Source: Candidatus Aminicenantota bacterium (GTDB taxonomy: Bacteria; Acidobacteriota; Aminicenantia; Aminicenantales; UBA8522). From it: DNA of 56,212 bases. The stretch covers positions 1 through 56,212 of the forward strand of contig JAFNEO010000041.1 in the NCBI GenBank assembly GCA_017886205.1, in the 5' to 3' direction. Shown here one piece after another: positions 34,490 through 42,310 of this stretch (position 1 is the stretch's first letter; each line of letters starts with the position of its first letter). A model generated the notes under the pieces. The model was not told the DNA's origin and made no database searches. It saw only the letters and a list, made by a program, of their open reading frames with translations. The translations under genes were made by a program, and so were the position numbers.

Positions 34490-36026
34490 AATCTTCATCG
34501 ATGACCGTGCTGTCGAGGTGGCCGAGGGGCTGACCCTGCTGCAGGCGGCGGAGAGCGTCGGCATCCCCATCCCCCATTTTTGCTACCATCCCGCCTTTCC
34601 TCCCGAGGGGAGCTGCCGGATGTGTCTCGTGGAGATCGAGGGCCTGCCCAAGTTGGAACTGGCCTGCTCTACCGTAGTCAAGGAAGGCCTCAGAGTCCGG
34701 ACCATGAGCCCCAAGGTCGTCGAAGCCAGGAAAAGCGTCCTCGAGTTCCTCCTGGCCGAACATCCCCTGGATTGCCCGATCTGTGACAAAGCGGGGGAGT
34801 GCAAGCTCCAGGATTATTTCGAGGAATATGGGCTCTTCAAGAGCCAGTTCAAGGAGGCGAAGGAAAAGCGGGAGAAGAAATTCAAACTCGGCCGGAACTT
34901 GATATTGGACCGGGAACGCTGCATCCTCTGCACGCGCTGCGTCCGGTTCCTGAACGAGATCACCAAGACCGAGGATGCGGGCATCCTCAACCGCGGCATC
35001 CACAGCGAGGTCGGCATCTTCGAGTCTGAGTTCATCGACAACAATTATTCCGGGAACCTGGCCCAAATCTGCCCGGTCGGCGCTATTACTGACACGGATT
35101 TCCGCTTTAAAACCCGGGTTTGGTTCCTGGAATCCAGAGAATCTATCTGCCCGCTCTGCAGCCGCGGCTGCAACATCATTATGGATTCCCACGCCGGCTA
35201 CCCGCGCACGCTCCCCACCCGCCGGGTTTATCGCGTCCGCGCCCGCCAGAACCTCGACGTCAACTTCCATTGGATCTGCGATTACGGCCGCTATGGCTAT
35301 GCCTATTTGGATGAGGGCCGAGAGGACAGACTGGTTTGGAAGAAGGGCGACCGGGAGACGAGGCTGAGCTGGGACAAGGCCGCCCAGATCCTCTCAGAGA
35401 AGATTCGATCCCTGGTCCACCTTCGGAAGAACTCGCGGATCGGTATCGTCCTCCACACCAACCTGACGAACGAGGAGCTCTTCTTAGCCGACCGGGTTTT
35501 CCGGAAGGGCTTGGGGGTTGAGAAACTCTTCCTGGCCGACCCGCCGCCGGGAAAAGGAGACGAATTCCTGCTCACCGCCGACCGGACCGCTAACCGCCGC
35601 GGGCTGCAGGAGGTCGGTTTGCCCGTCCAAGCGCCCGACCTTAAGGCCCTGTCCGGGTTGGACCTCCTGCTCATCTTCGGCCACTACTTGGCCGCCGGAA
35701 CCAGCCCGAGCGACCTGAAAAACGCCCTGGAGAAGGTCGAGACCAAGGCGCTCTTTGCCTCCCACAAGAGCGGCCTGGACGGCCTCGTTGATTTCGTCAT
35801 CCCGGTGCCGGTCATCGCCGAGAAGAACGGCTCCCTGACCAATATTGACGGTCGGGTCCAGCCTTTCGTCGCCGGCCTGAGTTTCGCCGGCGATGGGATC
35901 GCCGAATGGAGGGCGCTTCTGGACCTGGCCAGAGAGCTGAAGGTCGAACACAAGTATTTCTCGCGGCTGGCCTCTCCGGAGGCCATTTACCGGGCGCTTC
36001 GAAAAGAGATTCCTTTTTTTAAATAG
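34482..36026 (+). CDS. nuoG: NADH-quinone oxidoreductase subunit G (short form)
   Basis: A 514-residue subunit. It has the N-terminal [2Fe-2S] domain (CYHPAFPPEGSCRMC), the His/Cys [4Fe-4S] site (HPLDCPICDKAGECKLQD), ferredoxin-like clusters (CILCTRCVRFLNE, CPVG) and the N7-type CPLCSRGC. The molybdopterin-oxidoreductase-like part is cut to about 220 residues, so the protein is clearly shorter than the 680-900 residues common for NuoG. The ATG at 34482 lies within the end of nuoF. No frameshift is visible. Confidence 0.93.
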   Translation: MPKIFIDDRAVEVAEGLTLLQAAESVGIPIPHFCYHPAFPPEGSCRMCLVEIEGLPKLELACSTVVKEGLRVRTMSPKVVEARKSVLEFLLAEHPLDCPICDKAGECKLQDYFEEYGLFKSQFKEAKEKREKKFKLGRNLILDRERCILCTRCVRFLNEITKTEDAGILNRGIHSEVGIFESEFIDNNYSGNLAQICPVGAITDTDFRFKTRVWFLESRESICPLCSRGCNIIMDSHAGYPRTLPTRRVYRVRARQNLDVNFHWICDYGRYGYAYLDEGREDRLVWKKGDRETRLSWDKAAQILSEKIRSLVHLRKNSRIGIVLHTNLTNEELFLADRVFRKGLGVEKLFLADPPPGKGDEFLLTADRTANRRGLQEVGLPVQAPDLKALSGLDLLLIFGHYLAAGTSPSDLKNALEKVETKALFASHKSGLDGLVDFVIPVPVIAEKNGSLTNIDGRVQPFVAGLSFAGDGIAEWRALLDLARELKVEHKYFSRLASPEAIYRALRKEIPFFK

Positions 36027-36032
36027 AAGACG

Positions 36033-37109
36033 ATGGATATCGTGATCGCCGTCATCAAAATCATTCTGGCCCTGGTCTGGTTCCTCGTCCTGACGTTATA
36101 TCTCACCTGGCTGGAGCGGAAAGAGAGCGCCGTCATCCAGGATCGGATCGGAGCCAACCGGGCCAATATTTGGAAGTTCCGGTTTCTCGGCCTTTTCCAG
36201 CCGTTCGCCGATGCCATCAAGATGATCTTCAAGGAGGATTTCGTCCCGGCCTTCGCTAACAAGTTTTTGCATACGCTGGCGCCCTTCCTCTCCTTTTTCT
36301 TCGTTGCCATCACCATCTGCGCCGTGCCGTTCGGCGATACGCTCCGCCTCGGGGGCCGGACGATCAGCCTCCAGGTCCTTGACCTCAACGCCGGGCTTCT
36401 TTTCATCCTGGCCATGCTCTCCCTCGGCATCTACGGGATCATCCTCAGCGGCTGGGCTTCCCGCAACCGGTTCACTCTCCTCGGCGGGATCCGGGGCGCC
36501 GCTCAGCTCATCTCCTACGAGGTCGCCCTGGGCCTTTCGCTCATCGGCATCATCATGGTCTTTCCCTCGCTTAGCCTCCAGAGCATCGTCCGTTTCCAGG
36601 GCGAAAACATCCTCGGCTTCATCCCCAAGTGGGGCGTTCTGCTCCAGCCGCTCGGGTTTGTCGTCTTCTTCTTCGCCGCTCTGGCGGAGACCAAGCGTGT
36701 CCCCTTCGACATGCCGGAGGGGGAGTCCGAGATTATCGGGTTCTTCACCGAATACGGCGGGCTCAAGTGGGGCCTGTTCATGATGACCGATTTCATGGAG
36801 ATCATCATCGTCTCCGCGCTCCTGACAACGCTCTTTTTCGGGGGCTGGCAGGTGCCTTGGCTTGCCGCCGATGGATTCCACTGGCCCTGGGGCGGCGGGC
36901 GGGCGCTGCCGCATGGTGTCGTGGTCCTGCTCCAGCTTCTGGCCTTCAACATCAAGATCGTCTTTTTCTGCTGGCTCCAGATCCTCATCCGCTGGACCTA
37001 CCCCCGCTTCCGCTACGACCAGGTCATGGATTTGGGCTGGAAGGTCCTCATCCCCCTGAGCCTGCTCAACATCGTCGGGACCGGGATCGTGATGGGGTTT
37101 CTGAAATGA
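36033..37109 (+). CDS. nuoH: NADH-quinone oxidoreductase subunit H
   Basis: A 358-residue membrane subunit with about 8 helices that forms the quinone chamber. Signatures: TYLERK-like LTWLERKESAVIQDRIGANRAN, GLFQPFADAIKMIFKED, AETKRVPFDMPEGESEIIGFFTEYGGLKWGLF, and a C-terminal WTYPRFRYDQVMDLGWK. It overlaps nuoI by 4 nt (ATGA). Confidence 0.96.
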   Translation: MDIVIAVIKIILALVWFLVLTLYLTWLERKESAVIQDRIGANRANIWKFRFLGLFQPFADAIKMIFKEDFVPAFANKFLHTLAPFLSFFFVAITICAVPFGDTLRLGGRTISLQVLDLNAGLLFILAMLSLGIYGIILSGWASRNRFTLLGGIRGAAQLISYEVALGLSLIGIIMVFPSLSLQSIVRFQGENILGFIPKWGVLLQPLGFVVFFFAALAETKRVPFDMPEGESEIIGFFTEYGGLKWGLFMMTDFMEIIIVSALLTTLFFGGWQVPWLAADGFHWPWGGGRALPHGVVVLLQLLAFNIKIVFFCWLQILIRWTYPRFRYDQVMDLGWKVLIPLSLLNIVGTGIVMGFLK

Positions 37110-37579
37110 TCAAAGCGCTCGGCTATTTCCTCGAGATCATCAAGGGCGGCCTGATCACCGTCCGCCATTTCGTCACCAACATGTGGTTCCATACGCTCAA
37201 AGTCCTCGGCCTCAAGGCCAAGCGCAGAGGCGCAGTGACCATCCAATATCCCGAGGAAAAGAAAGAGCTCGCCGCGCGCCACCGCAGCCTCCACCGTCTG
37301 TTGAGGAGGGAGGACGGAAAACCCCGCTGCGTCTCCTGCCTGCTCTGCGTGACGGTCTGCCCATCTGAATGCATCTCCGTCGAGGCCGCCGAGGACCCCG
37401 ACTCCGAGATCCAGAAGGTCCCGGCCAAGTTTATCATCGATCTGAGCCGGTGCTGCTTCTGCGGGTTCTGCGTCGAGGCCTGCCCGGAGGATGCCATTCG
37501 TATGGATACGGGGAAGATCGAAGTGGCTGAATACCGCCGGGCGGACTTGATCTACGATCTTGATAAGCTCCTGAAATGA
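37106..37579 (+). CDS. nuoI: NADH-quinone oxidoreductase subunit I
   Basis: A 157-residue ferredoxin-like subunit carrying clusters N6a and N6b. Two [4Fe-4S] motifs: CVSCLLCVTVCPSECI and CCFCGFCVEACPEDAI. It overlaps nuoH and the following hydrolase gene by 4 nt each. nuoJ, K, L, M and N would normally follow but are absent; the run ends here. Confidence 0.95.
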   Translation: MIKALGYFLEIIKGGLITVRHFVTNMWFHTLKVLGLKAKRRGAVTIQYPEEKKELAARHRSLHRLLRREDGKPRCVSCLLCVTVCPSECISVEAAEDPDSEIQKVPAKFIIDLSRCCFCGFCVEACPEDAIRMDTGKIEVAEYRRADLIYDLDKLLK

Positions 37580-38427
37580 TATTCGACCGACTCCGGCTGG
37601 GGGATTTCGACGTCTATGGACTGAGGGACGGATTTTTCTACCTGGACGGCGGGGCGATGTTCGGCGTCGTCCCCAAGACCCTCTGGGAGAAGAAATGTCC
37701 GGCCGACGCCCGGAACAGGATCAGGCTGGCCCTGAACTCGCTCTTGATCAAGACGCCGGCTGCTCTCATTTTGGTAGAGACCGGGATCGGCCGGAAGCTC
37801 GACCGGAAGCTCCACGGCATCTACTGCATTGAGCAGGACCCCGGACTACTCGGCTCTCTCGCCCGACTCGGGTTCGCGCCGGAGGAGATCGACTTCGTCA
37901 TCAACACCCATCTCCATTTCGACCACTGCGGCGGCAACACGCTCCGGAACGAGAAGGGCGAGGTCGTGCCGACGTTCCCCCGGGCCCGCTACATCATCCA
38001 AAAGGGCGAATGGGAGTGGGCGATGAACCCCCACGAAAGAGAGAAGGGTAGCTACCAGGCCGAGAATTTCCGGCCGCTGGCCGATTTCGGTCTCCTTAGC
38101 CTCGTTGACGGCGACTCAACGGTTACGGAGGGTGTTGAGGTCATGCTCGCCCCCGGTCATACGGCGCGTCACCAGTGCGTTAAGGTGAAAAGCGGCGGAC
38201 AGACGCTCGTTTATCTGGGCGACCTGGTCCCGACTTCGGCCCACGTCGCACTCGCCTACGGCATGAGCTACGACCTCCAGCCGCTCGAAAACCTGGAGAG
38301 CAAGAGGAAACTTTACGAGCAGGCTGTCGTCGAAAATTGGATTCTGGCTTTCGTCCACGACCCGGTCCATTATTTCGGCAAGGTCAGGAAGGCCAACCAG
38401 AAGTTTGAATTCCGGCCCCTCGATTGA
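37576..38427 (+). CDS. Metallo-beta-lactamase-fold hydrolase
   Basis: A 283-residue MBL-fold enzyme. The metal motif HxHxDH is complete in NTHLHFDHCGG (H112, H114, D116, H117), with later ligands in APGHTARHQ, YLGDLVP and a C-terminal HDP. The closest resemblance is to the lactonase/AttM-like group, but the substrate is unknown. It starts in a 4-nt overlap with the nuoI stop, so it is translated with the nuo operon. The promoter of the malic enzyme gene begins at its stop codon. Confidence 0.88.
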   Translation: MIFDRLRLGDFDVYGLRDGFFYLDGGAMFGVVPKTLWEKKCPADARNRIRLALNSLLIKTPAALILVETGIGRKLDRKLHGIYCIEQDPGLLGSLARLGFAPEEIDFVINTHLHFDHCGGNTLRNEKGEVVPTFPRARYIIQKGEWEWAMNPHEREKGSYQAENFRPLADFGLLSLVDGDSTVTEGVEVMLAPGHTARHQCVKVKSGGQTLVYLGDLVPTSAHVALAYGMSYDLQPLENLESKRKLYEQAVVENWILAFVHDPVHYFGKVRKANQKFEFRPLD

Positions 38428-38451
38428 CTTTACCGGTCGGAGGGATATAAT
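38424..38451 (+). promoter_or_regulatory. Promoter of the malic enzyme gene
   Basis: -35 TTGACT (38424-38429), 16-nt spacer, perfect -10 TATAAT (38446-38451). It overlaps the stop codon of the hydrolase gene and gives a leader of about 25 nt with AAAGGAGAT. Confidence 0.8.
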
Positions 38452-38482
38452 ACATTTTCTTCTTCAAAGGAGATCTCATCAT

Positions 38483-39832
38483 ATGAAAGAAGTCACCATA
38501 GAAGAACTCTTAGCCAAAGCCGAAAAGCCTTCGAAAGAGGCCATGCGTCTTCATGCCTTCTATAAAGGCAAGATCGGCGTTCAGCTGAAGTGCCGGATCC
38601 GGAGCTTCGACGATTTTGCCATCTGGTACACTCCCGGAGTGGCGGCGGTCTGCAAGGTGATCCATCAGGACCGGGAGAAGGTCTACGATTACACCAACAA
38701 GTGGAATTTCGTGGCTGTCATCTCGGACGGTTCGCGCGTCCTCGGCCTGGGCGATATCGGCCCCGAGGCGGGTCTCCCCGTCATGGAAGGCAAGGGGCTT
38801 CTCTACAAGTACCTGGGGGGAGTCGACGCCTTTCCCCTTTGTCTCAACGAGAAGGACCCGGACAAGTTCATCGCCATCGTCAAGGCCCTCCAGCCCACCT
38901 TCGGCGGCGTCAACCTCGAAGACATCTCCCATCCTAAGTGCTTTAAGATATTGGACACTCTCCGTGCTGAATGCGAGATTCCTATCTGGCACGACGACCA
39001 GCAGGGGACGGCTTGTGTCACTGTGGCCGGGCTGATCAACGCCCTCAAGATCGTCGGCAAGAAGATCGACGAAGTGACGGTCACCATGGTCGGTTCGGGC
39101 GCAGCCGGTGTCGCTATCGTCCGGCTCCTCATGTCGGCCGGGGTGACGCCCGGAAACATCCTCTCCGTCGACTCCAAGGGCATCCTGCACCGGGACCGCA
39201 GCGACCGGGACATCCTCCAAGCCCAGTTCAAGGAAAAATGGGATATCTGCTTGAAGACCAATGCCAAGCAGGTCAAAGGCGATGTCCCTGATGCCATCCG
39301 CGGAACCGATGTCTTGCTCTCGGCCTCGAAGCAGGGGCCCGGCACCATCCGGAAGGGCTGGATCAAGACGATGGCCAAAGACGCGATCGTGTTCGCCATG
39401 GCCAACCCCGTTCCCGAGATCTGGCCCTGGGAAGCGAAGGAGGCGGGAGCTCGGATCGTGGCCACCGGCCGTTCTGATTTTCCCAACCAGGTCAACAACT
39501 CGCTGGGCTTCCCGGGTATCTTCCGCGGCGCTCTGGACGTTAGGGCGAGGACGATCACCGACGAAATGTGCATCGCGGCGGCCCGAGAGCTGGCCAAAGT
39601 CGCCGAAGACCACGGCCTGAGCGAGGAATATATCATCCCGAACATGGACCAGTGGGAAGTCTTCCCGCGGGAAGCCGTCGCCGTCGGCTCCAAGGGGATC
39701 GAGCAGGGCGTCGCCCGCATCAAGGCTCCGGCCGAAGAACGGTTCAAGGTGGCCGCGGCCATCATCAAACAGGCCCGGGAAGAGGTCCAGATGCTGATGA
39801 GGGAAAAATTCATCATCGACCCCGACGCCTGA
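38483..39832 (+). CDS. NAD(P)-dependent malic enzyme
   Basis: A 449-residue short-type malic enzyme converting malate to pyruvate and CO2 with NAD(P)H. Motifs: IWYTPGVAAVCK (catalytic Tyr), KKIDEVTV region before the Rossmann GSGAAGVAIVRLL, the metal-binding DISHPKCF...IPIWHDDQQGTA, and ATGRSDFPNQVNNSLGFPGIFRGALD. The start ATG has AAAGGAGAT. It has its own promoter right after the nuo operon. NAD or NADP use cannot be judged safely. Confidence 0.93.
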   Translation: MKEVTIEELLAKAEKPSKEAMRLHAFYKGKIGVQLKCRIRSFDDFAIWYTPGVAAVCKVIHQDREKVYDYTNKWNFVAVISDGSRVLGLGDIGPEAGLPVMEGKGLLYKYLGGVDAFPLCLNEKDPDKFIAIVKALQPTFGGVNLEDISHPKCFKILDTLRAECEIPIWHDDQQGTACVTVAGLINALKIVGKKIDEVTVTMVGSGAAGVAIVRLLMSAGVTPGNILSVDSKGILHRDRSDRDILQAQFKEKWDICLKTNAKQVKGDVPDAIRGTDVLLSASKQGPGTIRKGWIKTMAKDAIVFAMANPVPEIWPWEAKEAGARIVATGRSDFPNQVNNSLGFPGIFRGALDVRARTITDEMCIAAARELAKVAEDHGLSEEYIIPNMDQWEVFPREAVAVGSKGIEQGVARIKAPAEERFKVAAAIIKQAREEVQMLMREKFIIDPDA

Positions 39833-39848
39833 GGCGTGCCGCCGCTCA

Positions 39849-39877
39849 TTGACATTTCAGTGTCATTGTGATATAAA
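39849..39877 (+). promoter_or_regulatory. Strong promoter of the lipoprotein/L,D-transpeptidase operon, with a dyad
   Basis: -35 is a perfect TTGACA (39849-39854), spacer 17 nt, -10 TATAAA (39872-39877). A dyad TGACA-N6-TGTCA (39850-39865) lies on the -35 and spacer and could be an operator. Confidence 0.8.
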
Positions 39878-39927
39878 ACTGAACAAGAAAGGATACCCAA
39901 AGCTCTTCATAATTAGGAGGTAAACCC

Positions 39928-40521
39928 ATGAAGAAATTTTCTAAGTTCCTCGTTCTGGGTATTTTTGTGGTTTCTCTGTTCTCGAGCTGCGCCAAGCAGC
40001 CCACACAGGCCATCGACGCCGCCAAAGCGTCCATCGAGGCGGCCACGAACGAAGGCGCTACCGTCTATGCGGCCGACGAGCTTAAGAAGCTAAACGATGA
40101 CCTGCAGGCGGCGATGGATGAGGTGAGCACGCAGAGCAAGAAGTTCTTCAAGAAATTCGGCACGGCCAAAGAGATGCTGACCAAAGTGCAGGCCGACGCC
40201 GATGCTCTGAAAGCCACCATCCCGGCCAAGATAGAGGCCGCCAAGAACGCCGCTCTTCAGGCCCAGACAGAAGCCATGGCCACACTCGACGAAGCCAAGG
40301 CCCTGCTCGAAAAGGCCCCCATGGGCAAGGGCACTAAGGCCGATATCATGGCCATGAAGGCCGACCTGGCCGGGCTGGAGACCTCTTTCGCCGAAATCCA
40401 GACCGCCATCGACGGCGCAGACTACTTCGGCGCTTCGGCCAAGGCTGCCACAATCAAAGAGAAGGCGACGGTCATTTCCGACCAGGTGAAAGCGGCCATC
40501 GAGAAGGTCAAAGGGAAGTAA
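39928..40521 (+). CDS. Small helical lipoprotein, possible peptidoglycan tether
   Basis: A 197-residue lipoprotein: signal peptide MKKFSKFLVLGIFVVSLFSS then lipobox Cys21. The mature chain is almost entirely alpha-helical, Ala/Lys/Glu-rich, with heptad-like coiled-coil character, and ends in VKGK with a C-terminal Lys. Residues about 45-75 (VYAADELKKLNDDL) match a segment of the next gene product. It resembles DUF4398-like or Lpp-like lipoproteins in general features only. A near-consensus promoter and AGGAGGT suggest high expression. The downstream L,D-transpeptidases suggest covalent attachment to peptidoglycan (inference). Confidence 0.8.
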   Translation: MKKFSKFLVLGIFVVSLFSSCAKQPTQAIDAAKASIEAATNEGATVYAADELKKLNDDLQAAMDEVSTQSKKFFKKFGTAKEMLTKVQADADALKATIPAKIEAAKNAALQAQTEAMATLDEAKALLEKAPMGKGTKADIMAMKADLAGLETSFAEIQTAIDGADYFGASAKAATIKEKATVISDQVKAAIEKVKGK

Positions 40522-40551
40522 CAAGCTCCCTCTGAAGACGCGTTTTTCCGT

Positions 40552-41652
40552 TTGAAGACTGCTCTTCTAGTCTCAGCGTTTATTCTTTGCGTTTTTTGCG
40601 CTAGCACCTGCCAAAGTCCGCCGGTCCCTCTGGAGGTCGAGAAGGCCAAGGGCCAGGAAAACGACCTCTGGAGGGCCGGCGCTCCCGTTTACGCGGCGGA
40701 CGAGTACACCCGCTATATCGAATCACTCCGCGTCGCCAGGGAAAAGCTGATCAAGCAGAATGCCCGTCTCCGCTGGTTCCGCGATTATAAAGAAGTCCGG
40801 GCCGATTATATCGTCATCCTGGCCCAGGGCGACGCCCTGATCAAGAAGGTCCAGGCAGAAAAACGTTCCCAGTCGCAGGATTTCTCACAGCGGCTCGGCC
40901 GGCTCGAGGAGAGGATGGGTAAGATCAAGGCGCTGACCCAACTGATGAATGAACATGCTCCGGTCCGGGAGAACCTGGCCCGGGCCGAGGTCGTCTCCAG
41001 GGAGGCGGAAATTCTGATCCGGAATGAGAAATACACCGGGCTAGCCCCAAAGCTGGACTTGATAGACGGCCACATCCGCCAAGCCGAGGAGGCGCTGTTT
41101 TCGATCCTGGCACGCTACGCCGATGACGCTCAGGTAGCCAGATGGCGCAAACTGGCTGAGGACACGGTTTCCGAATCCCGGCGACGGGGCACGACCGCCG
41201 TCCTGGTCAACAAGCTGGCCCGGACCCTGACGCTCCTAAAAAAGGGAAAAGAAATCGCCGTCTATGAGATCGGGCTGGGCAAGTATGGGCTAACCGACAA
41301 GCTCTATGCCGGGGACGAGGCGACACCGGAGGGCCGCTACAGAATCATAAAAAAGAACGCTCAGAGCCGCTATTACAAGGCGCTTCTGCTCGATTATCCT
41401 AACGAGTATGACAGGAGAAGGTTCGCCCTGGCCAAGAAAAAAGGACTGATCCCGGCGCGGGCCGCCATCGGCGGGCTGATCGAGATCCACGGCGGGGGAA
41501 ACGATTTTTTAACCAACGGATGTGTGGGTGTCGAGAACTCGGTCATGGACAGGATATTTCCGGAGGTCGCGGTCGGCACGGTGGTGGCGATCATCGGATC
41601 TCTGGAGAGCGCCCAAAAGCTCCTAGCCGGGCTCAGGATATCCGGATCATGA
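40552..41652 (+). CDS. Lipoprotein L,D-transpeptidase (YkuD) with helical N-terminal domain
   Basis: A 366-residue protein from a TTG start. It has a lipobox Cys20 (FCASTC), then a long helical domain (about 30-200) that shares VYAADE with the preceding lipoprotein. A C-terminal YkuD domain (about 215-350) follows. The YkuD catalytic set reads IHGGGNDFLTNGCVGVEN, with H313 and Cys324; the SHGC of classical enzymes is TNGC here, as in compact YkuD variants. YkuD enzymes form 3-3 cross-links or attach lipoproteins to meso-DAP. It overlaps the next gene by 4 nt. Confidence 0.87.
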   Translation: MKTALLVSAFILCVFCASTCQSPPVPLEVEKAKGQENDLWRAGAPVYAADEYTRYIESLRVAREKLIKQNARLRWFRDYKEVRADYIVILAQGDALIKKVQAEKRSQSQDFSQRLGRLEERMGKIKALTQLMNEHAPVRENLARAEVVSREAEILIRNEKYTGLAPKLDLIDGHIRQAEEALFSILARYADDAQVARWRKLAEDTVSESRRRGTTAVLVNKLARTLTLLKKGKEIAVYEIGLGKYGLTDKLYAGDEATPEGRYRIIKKNAQSRYYKALLLDYPNEYDRRRFALAKKKGLIPARAAIGGLIEIHGGGNDFLTNGCVGVENSVMDRIFPEVAVGTVVAIIGSLESAQKLLAGLRISGS

Positions 41653-42293
41653 ACATGAAAAAGACCGTCCGCATTTCGCTGCTCGTATTGGCGGCGGTCC
41701 TGGTCGGACTCGAGGCTGTGGCTATAATAGTGGCCTGGCCAAGACAGGCGGCCGAAGCGGCGCCCGGCACGGAAACGAACGATCAGAAGGCGGCGGCCAA
41801 ACTTGAGGCAGAGACGGCTGCCCTGCACAAGAAGATCGGGGCGCTGGCGCCCAGGGCCGCCCATATCGTCATCGATTCGGCCCGCAACACCATCACCCTT
41901 AAAACAGGGAAAGAGGTCCTGCTCCAGGCGGTGGTGAGCTGCGGCAGCGGCAGCATCCTGGAGGAGCCCGGCGGCAAGCGGACTTGGATCTTCGACACGC
42001 CGCGGGGCGAATTTCAAGTCAAATCCAAGGTCGTCGACCCGACCTGGGTCAAGCCCGATTGGGCGTTCATCGAGGAAGGCAAGGAGATCCCGAAAAAGCG
42101 GGAGGAGAGGTTCGCGGCGGGCGTTCTGGGTGATTATGCGCTCGGGTTCGGAGACGGGTACTTTATCCACGGGACCCTCTATAGCCGGCTTCTCGGCCGG
42201 AGCGTAACCCACGGCTGCGTTCGAGTGGGGGACAAGGACCTGAAGGCCGTTTATCAAGCGGCTTCGATCGGGACCAAGATTTATATTTATTGA
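41649..42293 (+). CDS. Membrane-anchored L,D-transpeptidase (YkuD)
   Basis: A 214-residue protein with an N-terminal signal anchor (VRISLLVLAAVLVGLEAVAIIVAW), a short coiled linker and a YkuD domain. The catalytic region is classical: FIHGTLYSRLLGRSVTHGCVRV, with H174, H188 and Cys190. The ATG overlaps the stop of the first YkuD gene (ATGA), so the two enzymes are made together. The active site is in the periplasm. Confidence 0.9.
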   Translation: MNMKKTVRISLLVLAAVLVGLEAVAIIVAWPRQAAEAAPGTETNDQKAAAKLEAETAALHKKIGALAPRAAHIVIDSARNTITLKTGKEVLLQAVVSCGSGSILEEPGGKRTWIFDTPRGEFQVKSKVVDPTWVKPDWAFIEEGKEIPKKREERFAAGVLGDYALGFGDGYFIHGTLYSRLLGRSVTHGCVRVGDKDLKAVYQAASIGTKIYIY

Positions 42294-42310
42294 AGGGGAC
42301 GCCACATCCG

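Noticed and set aside
38510..39613. 367-residue minus-strand open frame
   Set aside because: Antisense to the malic enzyme gene, which has all expected motifs.
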